Origin: Streptomyces sp. TP-A0874
Lineage (GTDB): Bacteria; Actinomycetota; Actinomycetes; Streptomycetales; Streptomycetaceae
Assembly: GCF_001748085.1 (NCBI RefSeq)
Contig: NZ_BBZK01000003.1
Location: 558,001-622,000, forward strand
Length of the DNA stretch: 64,000 bases
Reading direction: 5' to 3'
Shown: in pieces, positions 18,223 to 26,003 of the stretch
Position numbering within the stretch: position 1 is the stretch's first letter
How the letters are laid out: every line of letters begins with the position of its first letter
Notes under the pieces: generated by a model
Told to the model about the DNA's origin: nothing
Databases searched by the model: none
Seen by the model: the letters and a program-made list of their open reading frames with translations, nothing else
Translations under genes and position numbers: made by a program

Positions 18223-19233
18223 ATGCCACCAGAGAACGACGGCGGGGGCGGTTCGGCTGTGGACCGGGTGCGTGAGGAGCTCTCCCACTACCTGGAGGCG
18301 CAGGCGAAGCGCCTGTTGAAGGCGGCCGAGGGCCGCCTGATCGAGTTCACCGAGAAGATGGCTGAGGGAGAGGGACCGGGCAGCGAGCTGCCGAAGGCGG
18401 GTGCCCAGATGCTGCGGGGGGAGTCCCCCGCGCGGGCGGTCGCGAAGCAGGGCGCGAAGGGCGCCAAGGACAAGGTCGTCGACACGGCCAAGGGGGCCGT
18501 GGGAGGCGGGGGCGGTGGTGGCGACGGCGGCGGTGGCGGCGGTGGCGGTGGCGGCGGCAAGGCGGGGGACAAGAAGGTCACCAACATCGTCGAGGTGCTC
18601 GACGTGGGCCTCCCGCTGCGCCGCGTCTACGACCACTGGACGGAGTTCGAGGAGTTCACGAGCTTCATGAAGGGTGTGGTCGAGGCGTCGCGCTCGGACG
18701 ACGTCACCTCCGAGTGGACCTTCAAGGTCGGTCCTTCGAAGCGGCACGTGAAGGCCACCGTCGAGGAGCAGGTGCCGGACGAGCGGATCGTGTGGAAGAC
18801 CTCCGGCGAGGTGACCACGCACGGGGCGATCTCCTTCCACGAACTGGCGCCGAGCCTGACCCGGATCGTGGTCGTCGTCGAGTACTCGCCGAGCGGGTTC
18901 CTGGAGAAGACCGGGAACATCTGGCGGGTGCAGGGACGCCGGCTGCGCCTGGACCTCAAGCACTTCCAGCGCTACGTGACGCTGGGGGTCGAGGAGGAGC
19001 CGGAGGGTTGGCGCGGGGAGATCCGGGACGGGGAGGTCGTCCGCGGGGACGAGGAGGGCCGCGAGTCTGATTCGGACGACGACCACTCGGACGGGGGCGA
19101 GGAGTCGGACGAAGGGGACGACCGGGGGTACGACGACGGTGACGGCGACGGCCAGGACGACGACCAGGACGACGACCAGGACGGCGACCAGGACGACTTC
19201 GACGACGAGGGGGACGGACAGGGGCGGCGGTGA
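18223..19233 (+). CDS. SRPBCC-family protein, gas-vesicle-cluster type (GvpZ-like)
   Basis: A 336-residue protein: helical N-terminus (1-85), a glycine-only linker around residues 95-112, a START/polyketide-cyclase-like SRPBCC domain (about 118-265: DVGLPLRRVYDHWTEFEEF, VEEQVPDERIVWKTSG, SFHELAPSLTRIVVVVEY, GNIWRVQGRRLRLDLKHF), the tail motif GEIRDGEVVRG, and an extremely Asp-rich end (DDDQDDDQDGDQDD). This order, including the tail motif, matches proteins I recall from Streptomyces gas-vesicle clusters. The acidic tail could bind cations or basic partners. It pairs with the upstream GvpY-like gene. GGAGGTGA precedes ATG 18223. Confidence 0.82.
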   Translation: MPPENDGGGGSAVDRVREELSHYLEAQAKRLLKAAEGRLIEFTEKMAEGEGPGSELPKAGAQMLRGESPARAVAKQGAKGAKDKVVDTAKGAVGGGGGGGDGGGGGGGGGGGKAGDKKVTNIVEVLDVGLPLRRVYDHWTEFEEFTSFMKGVVEASRSDDVTSEWTFKVGPSKRHVKATVEEQVPDERIVWKTSGEVTTHGAISFHELAPSLTRIVVVVEYSPSGFLEKTGNIWRVQGRRLRLDLKHFQRYVTLGVEEEPEGWRGEIRDGEVVRGDEEGRESDSDDDHSDGGEESDEGDDRGYDDGDGDGQDDDQDDDQDGDQDDFDDEGDGQGRR

Positions 19234-19661
19234 ACCAGCGCCCGCCGGGCCCGGGCCCGCGACCCCGGCCGCCGAGAAGGCGGCCGGGGTCGCACCGCTT
19301 TCATCACAGCTTGACTACGAAGCCCACCGCCCTCCGGACCTGTCGCTGACGGGCAGACCTGCTCGGCTCGGGGGCCGCCAGTGGCCTCCGAGTGCTCGAC
19401 CAGGCCCGGATAAGCCCTGATTGACAGCTAATTGACAACCTGTCAGCCGGGCGGGCGGAAGCAGCGCCGGGCCCCTTCGGCGAGGCCTGGAGCACACTCG
19501 GGTTTCCGTTCCCTGCAAACGGACCGTGATTGGATACTCCCACCACGTGATTATCTGCTAACCTGCGCCCGCTTGGATGATCGTCCGTATCCGTACTCTC
19601 CACCGCTATTTCAGTAGACGTCCCCCGGAGGCTTCTCCGGGCGCAGTGAGGTGTTACCTAC
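19234..19661. other. Intergenic region with hairpin and TTGACA-rich stretch
   Basis: About 430 bases. It holds the terminator at 19259-19293, then an unusually AT-rich part. TTGACA occurs at 19421 and TTGACA again at 19432, and TGACAG/CTGTCA form an inverted repeat at 19422-19445. Neither TTGACA has a good -10 at 17 bases. ATTATCTGCTAACCT near 19550-19565 is the likeliest -10 region for the XRE gene. No gene is visible. Confidence 0.5.
19259..19293. terminator. Hairpin terminator after the SRPBCC gene
   Basis: A perfect 15-bp inverted repeat (GCGACCCCGGCCGCC / GGCGGCCGGGGTCGC) with loop GAGAA starts 25 bases after the SRPBCC stop. Confidence 0.85.
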
Positions 19662-20375
19662 GTGTACAGACCTCCCTTTTCACCTACGGAGGCGCGAAAC
19701 GCCAGAGCGAGGGTGGGTCTTTCCACGCCGCAAGTCGCCAGTGCCATGGCGGGCTTCGGTGTCTCGGTCCCGCCCCAGCTGGTCGACGCCTGGGAGAGCG
19801 GATCCCATGTGCCCAACGAGACACAGCTCTTCGCTCTCGCCGACGTCCTGTGGTGCTCCACCAACGAGCTGATGGGGATCGAACCCCGGACCCTGCGCGA
19901 GCTGCGCTGGGGGCGGCAGCTCACCGCTGAGCGACTGGCCGACAGGATCGGGATGCCGCTCGCCGAGTACGAGGAGGCGGAGGAGCAGCAGACCTGGAAC
20001 GGCAACTATCGGCAGACCAGCGCGCTGGCGGACGTGCTCGGTCTCGGCCTGCGGCACCTCGTCGACGTCATGGGCCGTTCCGGCGAGTTGGAGAAGCTGC
20101 TGCTGGCGGCCATCGAGGGCCGCTGGAAGAGCTATGTCGGGCCGATCGCGCAGCTGTCCTCGGTGAGCGAGATGCGGGTCGCCTCCACGCTGAAGGCGAT
20201 GCAGGCCGAGTACAAGGACTTCTCCGAGCGCTACATGGGACACCTGGCCACCCGGGGAGGCGACAGCCAGCTGAAGCAGATCGCCGCTGAGCGGGACGCC
20301 TACCTCGCCGACCTGGGCGGCCGGTTCTGGGAACGGGTCGACGGACAGGGCTCGGGAACCGCCTTCCGTCGATAA
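19662..20375 (+). CDS. XRE-type regulator with two helix-turn-helix-like segments
   Basis: A 237-residue protein starting at GTG 19662. Two consecutive XRE-like regions are visible: ARVGLSTPQVASAMAGFGVSV with VDAWESGSHVP (residues about 16-50) and LRWGRQLTAERLADRIGM with LAEYEEAEEQQTW (about 82-112). Each is followed by the helix that usually closes an XRE domain (LFALADVLWCS, TSALADVLGLG). The C-terminal half is helical with no ligand motif. The efflux gene 256 bases downstream on the same strand is a possible target, with a palindrome just before it. Specific function unknown. Confidence 0.8.
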   Translation: MYRPPFSPTEARNARARVGLSTPQVASAMAGFGVSVPPQLVDAWESGSHVPNETQLFALADVLWCSTNELMGIEPRTLRELRWGRQLTAERLADRIGMPLAEYEEAEEQQTWNGNYRQTSALADVLGLGLRHLVDVMGRSGELEKLLLAAIEGRWKSYVGPIAQLSSVSEMRVASTLKAMQAEYKDFSERYMGHLATRGGDSQLKQIAAERDAYLADLGGRFWERVDGQGSGTAFRR

Positions 20376-20600
20376 GCGCCACCTCATCGGGAAGCAGTCG
20401 CGCAGGAGCGCCGCCACCCGTCCGGCCCGTGGTCCACGTCACGGGCCGGACGCTTCGGCGACCGCGGGGGCCGCGTCCCCCGGGCCCGGTCGGGCCACTC
20501 CTCCGGGAGGACTGTGCCGCCTCCGCGGCCCCGGTGCGCGCGGAGCACGGCCCCGTCGACCCCTCCGCCCCTCGCAGCAGTCAGTGGCTCTTGAGACAAT

Positions 20601-20612
20601 GGGATCGATCCC
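20601..20612. promoter_or_regulatory. 12-bp palindrome before efflux gene
   Basis: GGGATCGATCCC is a perfect palindrome 19 bases before the chosen ATG of the Bcr/CflA gene, and overlaps a TTGAGACAAT stretch. Its position in the leader suggests an operator or a leader structure; only the sequence symmetry supports this. Confidence 0.3.
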
Positions 20613-20631
20613 AAACCCTGGAGAGGACCCG

Positions 20632-22011
20632 ATGCCGGAGACCGGCCCGAGCAGCCATGTGCGGAATGTCGTGACGGACGACCCCGAAACTCCACCGGAG
20701 TCCGTCGCGTTGCCCGAGCGGACACCCCCCCGCCCGGCCCTGGGAAAGCAACGCCGCACCAGCTTGCTCATCACCCTGGTGCTCGGTGGGCTGACCGCAC
20801 TGCCGCCGCTCTCCATGGACATGTACCTGCCGGCACTGCCGGATGTGACCCAGACCCTGAACAGCCCCGCGGCGACCGTGCAGCTGACCCTCACGGCGTG
20901 CCTCACGGGTCTGGCGCTCGGCCAGGTCGTCATCGGGCCGATGAGTGACCGGTGGGGGCGCCGCCGCCCGCTGCTGATCGGCATGATCGTCTACGTCCTG
21001 GCCACCGCCGTCTGCGCGATCGCCTCCAGCATCGGACTCCTCATCGCCTTCCGGCTGCTCCAGGGCCTGGCCGGGGCGGCTGCCATCGTCATCGCCCGCG
21101 CGGTCGTCCGCGACCTCTACGAGGGCCTGGAGATGGCCCGGTTCTTCTCGACCCTGATGCTGATCTCCGGAGTGGCGCCGGTCATCGCACCGGTGGTCGG
21201 CGGCCAGGTGCTGCGGATCACCGACTGGCGCGGCGTCTTCGTGGTGCTGACCGTCGTCGGCCTGCTGCTCACCCTGGTGGTGTGGCGCTGGCTGCGCGAG
21301 ACCCTCCCTCCCGAGCACCGGCAGGACGGCGGCCTCGGCGGGACCCTGCGCACCATGCGCACCCTCCTCGCCGACCGGGTCTTCACCGGCTACGTACTCG
21401 CCGGCAGCTTCGCCTTCGCCGCGCTCTTCGCCTACGTCTCGGCCTCGTCCTTCGTGGTGCAGGAGATCTACGGCGCCTCGCCGCAGACCTTCAGCCTGCT
21501 CTTCGGCATCAACTCGGTGGGGCTGATCGCCGTCGGCCAGATCAACGGCCGGATCCTCGTCGGAAGGGTCAGCCTGGACCGCGTGCTGGCCACCGGTCTG
21601 ACCGTGATCACCCTGGCGGCCACCGTGCTCCTGCTGATGGCCTGCGGAGTCTTCGGAGAGGTCGGGCTGGTGCCGATCGCCGCAGGCCTGTTCGTCCTGA
21701 TGTCCGCGATGGGGCTGGCGATGCCCAACAGCAACGCCCAGGCGTTGATGCGCACCCGGCACGCCGCCGGCTCCGCCTCCGCGCTCCTGGGAACCGCCAC
21801 CTTCCTCGCGGGCGCCGTCGCCTCACCTCTGGTCGGTGTCGCCGGGGAGAAGACGGCCGTGCCGATGGCGGTGGTGCAGCTGGTGTGCGGGCTGGCGGCG
21901 GTCTGCTGCTTCCTGGGGATGTGCCGCCCCTGGCGCCGCCGGGAGCCCGCGGTCGGTTCCGTCGACACCTCGCCGGGAGCGGTGGCCGTGGAGGCCGCCG
22001 GCGGAGACTGA
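20632..22011 (+). CDS. Bcr/CflA-family MFS drug exporter
   Basis: A 459-residue major-facilitator antiporter expected to expel chloramphenicol-, bicyclomycin- or sulfonamide-like drugs using the proton gradient. Twelve membrane spans are visible. Family marks are LPPLSMDMYLPALPDV at span 1, the A-type loop GPMSDRWGRRRPL after span 2, and FRLLQGLAGAAAIVIARAVVRD in span 4-5. I chose ATG 20632 because GGAGAGGAC stands before it; a GTG at 20584 would add 16 residues and has no site. A hairpin terminator follows, shared with the convergent dimethylargininase gene. Confidence 0.93.
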   Translation: MPETGPSSHVRNVVTDDPETPPESVALPERTPPRPALGKQRRTSLLITLVLGGLTALPPLSMDMYLPALPDVTQTLNSPAATVQLTLTACLTGLALGQVVIGPMSDRWGRRRPLLIGMIVYVLATAVCAIASSIGLLIAFRLLQGLAGAAAIVIARAVVRDLYEGLEMARFFSTLMLISGVAPVIAPVVGGQVLRITDWRGVFVVLTVVGLLLTLVVWRWLRETLPPEHRQDGGLGGTLRTMRTLLADRVFTGYVLAGSFAFAALFAYVSASSFVVQEIYGASPQTFSLLFGINSVGLIAVGQINGRILVGRVSLDRVLATGLTVITLAATVLLLMACGVFGEVGLVPIAAGLFVLMSAMGLAMPNSNAQALMRTRHAAGSASALLGTATFLAGAVASPLVGVAGEKTAVPMAVVQLVCGLAAVCCFLGMCRPWRRREPAVGSVDTSPGAVAVEAAGGD

Positions 22012-22060
22012 GCGCTCCCTGGCCAGCGGCGTCGGTAATCAGCGGGGTTCGGTGGGTCAG

Positions 22061-22089
22061 CGGCGTCTGGCGGTGTCTGCCAGACGCCG
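22061..22089. terminator. Bidirectional hairpin terminator
   Basis: A perfect 11-bp inverted repeat (CGGCGTCTGGC / GCCAGACGCCG) with a 7-nt loop lies between the convergent MFS and dimethylargininase genes. Confidence 0.8.
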
Positions 22090-22174
22090 TGACACTCATG
22101 GCGGCACCCTGCTCGGCCCGTTCGGCGGGGAGGCGGCCCGGCTGCCGCCGATCGGTGGTTCGGGAGCCGCTACC

Positions 22175-22990
22175 TCACTGCGCGGGGCGCAGCTCGTTGG
22201 TGCAGCACTTGACGCTCCCGCCGCCCTTCAGCAGCTCCGAGAGGTCTATCCCGATCGGTTCGTACCCCCTTCTCCGCAGTGGCTCGAAGAGGCCGACCGC
22301 CGCCTGCGGCAGCAGTACGTGCCGGCCGTCGGAGACCGCGTTCAGCCCGAAGGCCGCCGCGTCCCCCTCCTCCGCGAGGAGGGCGTCGGGGAAGAGCCGG
22401 GCGAGTACGGCACGGCTACCCGGCGAGAACGCCGCCGGGTAGTACATGACCTGGTCCCCGTCGAGGACGCAGAGCGCCGTGTCCAGGTGGTAGTAGCGCG
22501 GGTCGACGAGCTCCAGGCCGATCACCGGGCGCCCGAAGAACTCCTGGGCCTCCAGGTGGGAGAGCGGGCTGCTGCGGAAGCCCCGGCCGGCCAGGATCCA
22601 CGAGTCGGTGACGGCGAAGTCCCCCTCGCCCTCGTTGATGTGGGTCGGCTCGTGGAAGTCGCTGAAGCCGTGCTCCCGGAACCACTCGCGGTGTGCGTCG
22701 GCCTCCGCGGTGCGCTGCGGGTGGGCGAACCGGGCACCGAGGACCCGGCCGTCGACCACCGTCGCGCCGTTCGCCGCGTAGACCATGTCCGGGAGGTCCG
22801 GTCGGGGTTCGAGTTCCTCCACGGTGTGGCCGAGGGAGCGGTAGCGGTCGCGGAGGTCCTCCCACTGGGCCAGCGCCAGCGGCAGGTCGACCGGTTTGCT
22901 GGGATCCATCCAGGGGTTGATGGAGTAGGTGACCTCGAAGTAGGCCGGCGGGCACATCAAGTACCGACGGGGTGTGACGGTTGAGCGCAA
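22175..22990 (-). CDS. ddaH: Dimethylargininase / amidinohydrolase-family protein
   Basis: A 271-residue member of the pentein (amidinotransferase) superfamily, predicted to hydrolyse N-omega-methylated arginine to citrulline and methylamine. Conserved stretches are RRYLMCPPAYFEVTYSINPW, MVYAANGATV (substrate pocket), THINEGEGDF, the catalytic His in RYYHLDTALCVL and the catalytic Cys in GSVKCCTNEL. I placed the start at TTG 22990, six bases after GGAG; ATG codons further downstream would cut the conserved N-terminus. Upstream lies an ATACGCG inverted repeat, possibly an operator. It stands alone and could serve arginine-derivative salvage. Confidence 0.9.
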   Translation of the reverse strand: MRSTVTPRRYLMCPPAYFEVTYSINPWMDPSKPVDLPLALAQWEDLRDRYRSLGHTVEELEPRPDLPDMVYAANGATVVDGRVLGARFAHPQRTAEADAHREWFREHGFSDFHEPTHINEGEGDFAVTDSWILAGRGFRSSPLSHLEAQEFFGRPVIGLELVDPRYYHLDTALCVLDGDQVMYYPAAFSPGSRAVLARLFPDALLAEEGDAAAFGLNAVSDGRHVLLPQAAVGLFEPLRRRGYEPIGIDLSELLKGGGSVKCCTNELRPAQ

Positions 22991-23025
22991 GGAGGGCTCC
23001 TCACGGTAGTGGGGTTCCGAAGCGC

Positions 23026-23049
23026 ATACGCGAAAATGCCTACGCGTAT
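23026..23049. promoter_or_regulatory. Inverted repeat in the dimethylargininase promoter region
   Basis: ATACGCG (23026-23032) and CGCGTAT (23043-23049) form a perfect 7-bp inverted repeat around a 10-base AT-rich spacer, about 36 bases upstream of the TTG start of ddaH. Such spacing, one helical turn and a half between centres, suits a dimeric regulator such as an Lrp/AsnC or GntR protein; the regulator is not identified. Confidence 0.5.
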
Positions 23050-23282
23050 AGATGGTCCACTGTGAGCGGCGTCTCGAACAGTGATCCGTTCGGGTGGTTC
23101 CCGTCACACGGCCCTGAGTTCACCGCCCCGGGAGGCGTCCTCCGCCCCGCTCGCACCGGCCGTCGCACCCCTTCCGGACCGGAGCGGCAGCCCCCCGACC
23201 GACCCCCCGAATGCGGGCAGCGTTCCCGGTGGGCGCAGGATAGTGGCAGCATGGGCAGACAAGGGTCGACGTGAGGGGATAG

Positions 23283-24014
23283 ATGCAACGCGAGAGCAGG
23301 TTCTCCCAGTGGCTGCGCCGCCGCCCCAGGAACGGGGCCGACAGCCGGACGGCCGCGGCAGCCGCCGCCGAGCGTGAGAACCTGCTGCTGGCCGCCGTCG
23401 CGGCCGGCTTCCCCCTGGCGCCGGCCGCCCACCCGGAGGGCTACGGCTGCTCCTGTGTGCGTATCGGCTGCCCCACCCCCGCCCGGCACCCGCTCTCCTT
23501 CGCCTGGCAGACCCAGGCCTCCAGCGACTCCGAAACGGTGGGGCGCTGGCTGGCGGACGACCCGCTCGCCAACTTCATCATCGCCACCGGCAGCGAACTC
23601 GACGTGCTGGACGTGCCCGCCGAGGCCGGCCGGAGCGCGCTGAAACGGCTGGACGAGGAGCGGGTGGAGGTCGGGCCGGTCGCGGAGAGCGACGACGGCT
23701 CACACAGCCGGATGCTGTTCTTCACCGCCACCCGGGGCACCCCGGAGGACGAGGACGAGTGGTGGCCGTGCGAGCTGGACTGCCATCCGGAGACCATGGA
23801 CGAGCATCCCGGGCTCCGCTGGCACTGCCGCGGCAGCTACGTGCTCGTACCGCCAGCCCGGCTGCCAGGCGGCGGATCGGTCGGCTGGCTGCGCGGCCCC
23901 GAGCGGCAGCTGCCGGACCCACTCACGCTGCTGGAGGCGCTGACCGACGCCTGCGCCCGCCACGCGCGGGACAGTACCGACCAGGACGTCGCCATCTGGC
24001 CGCTGGGCCGGTAG
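23283..24014 (+). CDS. Small bifunctional primase/polymerase-domain protein
   Basis: A 243-residue protein of the stand-alone prim-pol (archaeo-eukaryotic primase) type common in Streptomyces. A basic start (MQRESRFSQWLRRRP) is followed by the domain: PLAPAAHPEGYGCSCVRIGCPTPARHPL (quoted in part: CSCVRIGCPTP), FIIATGSELDVLDVPAEAG with an Asp-x2-Asp pair, and LRWHCRGSYVLVPPA near the end. Catalytic acids are poorly preserved compared with plasmid replicative prim-pols, so activity is uncertain; a regulatory or nucleotide-binding role is possible. No replication partner is nearby. It is divergent from ddaH. ATG 23283 is the natural start. Confidence 0.78.
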   Translation: MQRESRFSQWLRRRPRNGADSRTAAAAAAERENLLLAAVAAGFPLAPAAHPEGYGCSCVRIGCPTPARHPLSFAWQTQASSDSETVGRWLADDPLANFIIATGSELDVLDVPAEAGRSALKRLDEERVEVGPVAESDDGSHSRMLFFTATRGTPEDEDEWWPCELDCHPETMDEHPGLRWHCRGSYVLVPPARLPGGGSVGWLRGPERQLPDPLTLLEALTDACARHARDSTDQDVAIWPLGR

Positions 24015-24183
24015 CAGGCCGGAAGCGGGGGAAACCCTGAGACGGTGGGCGGCTCCCCCGTGAGTTGATCCGCCGAGCCCCGGAAGGCGCCGAGCCGGCC
24101 GCTCGGTGAGAAGGAACCAGCCCGGGCTCGCCACTGAGCGGCCGCGGCGCGCCGCCTCCCAAGGGGCCGGCGAGCGAGCGCGC

Positions 24184-25158
24184 TCAGCCGCCCTTGACGG
24201 CGGTCAGGCCCTCCAGGCGGTTGAGGAAGAGGATCCCGCCGCCGTCCCCCTTGAGCGGTACCTTCACCGCGGACTCCGAGATCCGCGCCACCGTGAGCGA
24301 CTTGTTGGCCTCGCCGGTCAGCAGCGCCTCGGCCTTCCGGTCGTTGATCTTGCCGATCCGGTAGCCCTCGGCCATCGTCTGCTTCTGTGTGTGGTGCGCG
24401 GCGAAGAAGACCAGCGCCCCGCCGTCCTCGGTGCGCAGCGCCACCGGCGCGTACCGCGGCGGGTTCGCCGGCTGGTCGGCGTACTGCGTCCAGTACTTCG
24501 GGGTCTTGCGGTACTTGTCCCGGTCCTCCCGCTGGCCGGTCGTCGCCCGCCCCTCCTCGAAGAGGTCGCCCTCGCCGGTCTGCAGGAAGTCGGTGTACGC
24601 CTTGCTCAGCTTCCCCGGGGCGATCCGCAGCCCGGCGGCCGAGTCGTTCGCGACCGGCTCGGCCCAGCCGTCCTTGTCGGTGGCGAACTCGGGAACCTTC
24701 TCCTGGCTGAGGATCGACAGGTAGGAGGCCTTCCAGGGCGCGTCGGCGCCGTTCCGGACGAAGACGAACAGCCAGCGGTTCCCGTCGCGGTTGCTCTTGG
24801 TGTCCGCCACGAAGAACTTCGGCCAGCCGGCCTGCTTCGGTATGACGTAGCGGGCGTCGGACAGCTTCAGGTCCGAGTAGTTCGGCCGGCCGTCCGGGTG
24901 CTCGGCCCGGGCGGCCTTGATGTCCGCCTGGCTTATGGTGTCGAGGGCGCCGGTCGAGTACCGCGAGCTGACCCCGGAGTCGAGCTCCCGGTTGGCCTCG
25001 TTGTAGCCGTCGTTGAACTTCTTGAGGACGCGGGCCGCCTCAGCCTCGGATGTCGCGGGGATGACCTCCCGCTCGCCGTGCACCGTCATGCAACCGGTCA
25101 ACGTCAGCAGAACGGTGGCTGACCAGAACGCCGTCACCTGGGGCAACCTGCGTGTCAT
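24184..25158 (-). CDS. Secreted lipoprotein of unknown function
   Basis: A 324-residue lipoprotein. The signal peptide MTRRLPQVTAFWSATVLLTLTGC ends in the lipobox LTGC at Cys23 (shown: LLTLTGC). The mature part is hydrophilic, opens with a helical segment (AEAARVLKKFNDGYNEANREL) and continues in mixed alpha/beta with paired phrases such as GWPKFFVADTKSNRDGNRWLF. I recall this as a common Streptomyces lipoprotein family without known function. ATG 25158 follows AAGGAG; longer frames upstream lack a signal peptide. Divergent from the CDP-alcohol phosphotransferase gene, with 128 bases between. Confidence 0.85.
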   Translation of the reverse strand: MTRRLPQVTAFWSATVLLTLTGCMTVHGEREVIPATSEAEAARVLKKFNDGYNEANRELDSGVSSRYSTGALDTISQADIKAARAEHPDGRPNYSDLKLSDARYVIPKQAGWPKFFVADTKSNRDGNRWLFVFVRNGADAPWKASYLSILSQEKVPEFATDKDGWAEPVANDSAAGLRIAPGKLSKAYTDFLQTGEGDLFEEGRATTGQREDRDKYRKTPKYWTQYADQPANPPRYAPVALRTEDGGALVFFAAHHTQKQTMAEGYRIGKINDRKAEALLTGEANKSLTVARISESAVKVPLKGDGGGILFLNRLEGLTAVKGG

Positions 25159-25286
25159 CGGGCTGGGGCTCCTTCGGGCTGCGTGAGTGGGCGCAACCAT
25201 ACCGGGGTACGAACGCCCGGTGAGAGCTGGGATGCCGGTGGGGGAAGAGCCCGTACGCCCGGCGACTTCGGGACACGGGGGACGAT

Positions 25287-26003
25287 GTGCGGAGCAGGAC
25301 ATTCGGCGTGGCGCTGGCCGAGTTGCGGAGTGCGCAGAAGACGGCGAAGGGCGTCTCGCTGTACTCACGCCACGTCAACCGCCCGGCCGGGCGGCTGTTC
25401 GCCGCCGCCGCGTACCGCGGCTTCCTCAGCCCGAACCAGGTGACGCTGGTCAGCGCCGTCTCCAGCGGAGCCGCGGTGGCGGCGATAGCGCTCAGCCGCC
25501 CGTCCTGGCCGCTGGCGCTCGCGGTCTACCTCATGCTCGCCCTGGGCTTCGCCCTCGACTCCGCCGACGGCCAACTGGCCCGGCTCCTGGGGCAGAGCAG
25601 CGCGGCGGGCGAGTGGCTGGACCACCTGGTGGACTGCGGCAAGATCGTCGCGCTCCACTCGGCCGTGCTGGTCTCCTTCTACCGGTTCTTCGACCTGCCC
25701 GGCCCGGGATGGCTGCTGGTCCCGCTGGGATACCAGTTCGCCGCCGTACTGATCTTCTTCGGCGGGCTGCTCACCGACAAGCTCGTCCTGAAGAGGTCGG
25801 GGTCGAGGAGCTCGGCCCGCCCGTCGCTGGTCCGGGCCGCGGCGCTGCTGCCCGTCGACTACGGGGTCAGCTGCCTGGTCTTCCTGCTGCTGGGCAGCGA
25901 ACGGCTCTTCCTCGGGGCGTACACCGCGCTGGGCGCGGCGCACCTGCTCTTCCTGATGGCCTTCACGGTGAAGTGGTACCGGGAGTTGACACGCTCCGTC
26001 TGA
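25287..26003 (+). CDS. CDP-alcohol phosphatidyltransferase-family membrane enzyme
   Basis: A 238-residue integral membrane enzyme that moves a phosphoalcohol from a CDP-activated donor. The full catalytic signature DG-x2-AR-x8-G-x3-D-x3-D is present (DSADGQLARLLGQSSAAGEW, then LDHLVDCGK). Six hydrophobic segments are visible. The substrate could be CDP-diacylglycerol with a polyol, or a CDP-polyol. Its 3' end overlaps by 41 bases with the convergent cytidylyltransferase gene, the obvious source of a CDP-activated donor. It starts the polysaccharide region and may decorate a lipid carrier or the polymer. The start is GTG 25287 with GGGGGAC upstream. Confidence 0.88.
   Translation: MRSRTFGVALAELRSAQKTAKGVSLYSRHVNRPAGRLFAAAAYRGFLSPNQVTLVSAVSSGAAVAAIALSRPSWPLALAVYLMLALGFALDSADGQLARLLGQSSAAGEWLDHLVDCGKIVALHSAVLVSFYRFFDLPGPGWLLVPLGYQFAAVLIFFGGLLTDKLVLKRSGSRSSARPSLVRAAALLPVDYGVSCLVFLLLGSERLFLGAYTALGAAHLLFLMAFTVKWYRELTRSV

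Noticed and set aside
17170..19086. A long minus-strand frame opposite the gas-vesicle-like pair and the 3' half of rnpB
   Set aside because: It is a shadow of high-GC coding on the plus strand; Pro/Arg/Ser-rich composition with no domain, and it overlaps rnpB.
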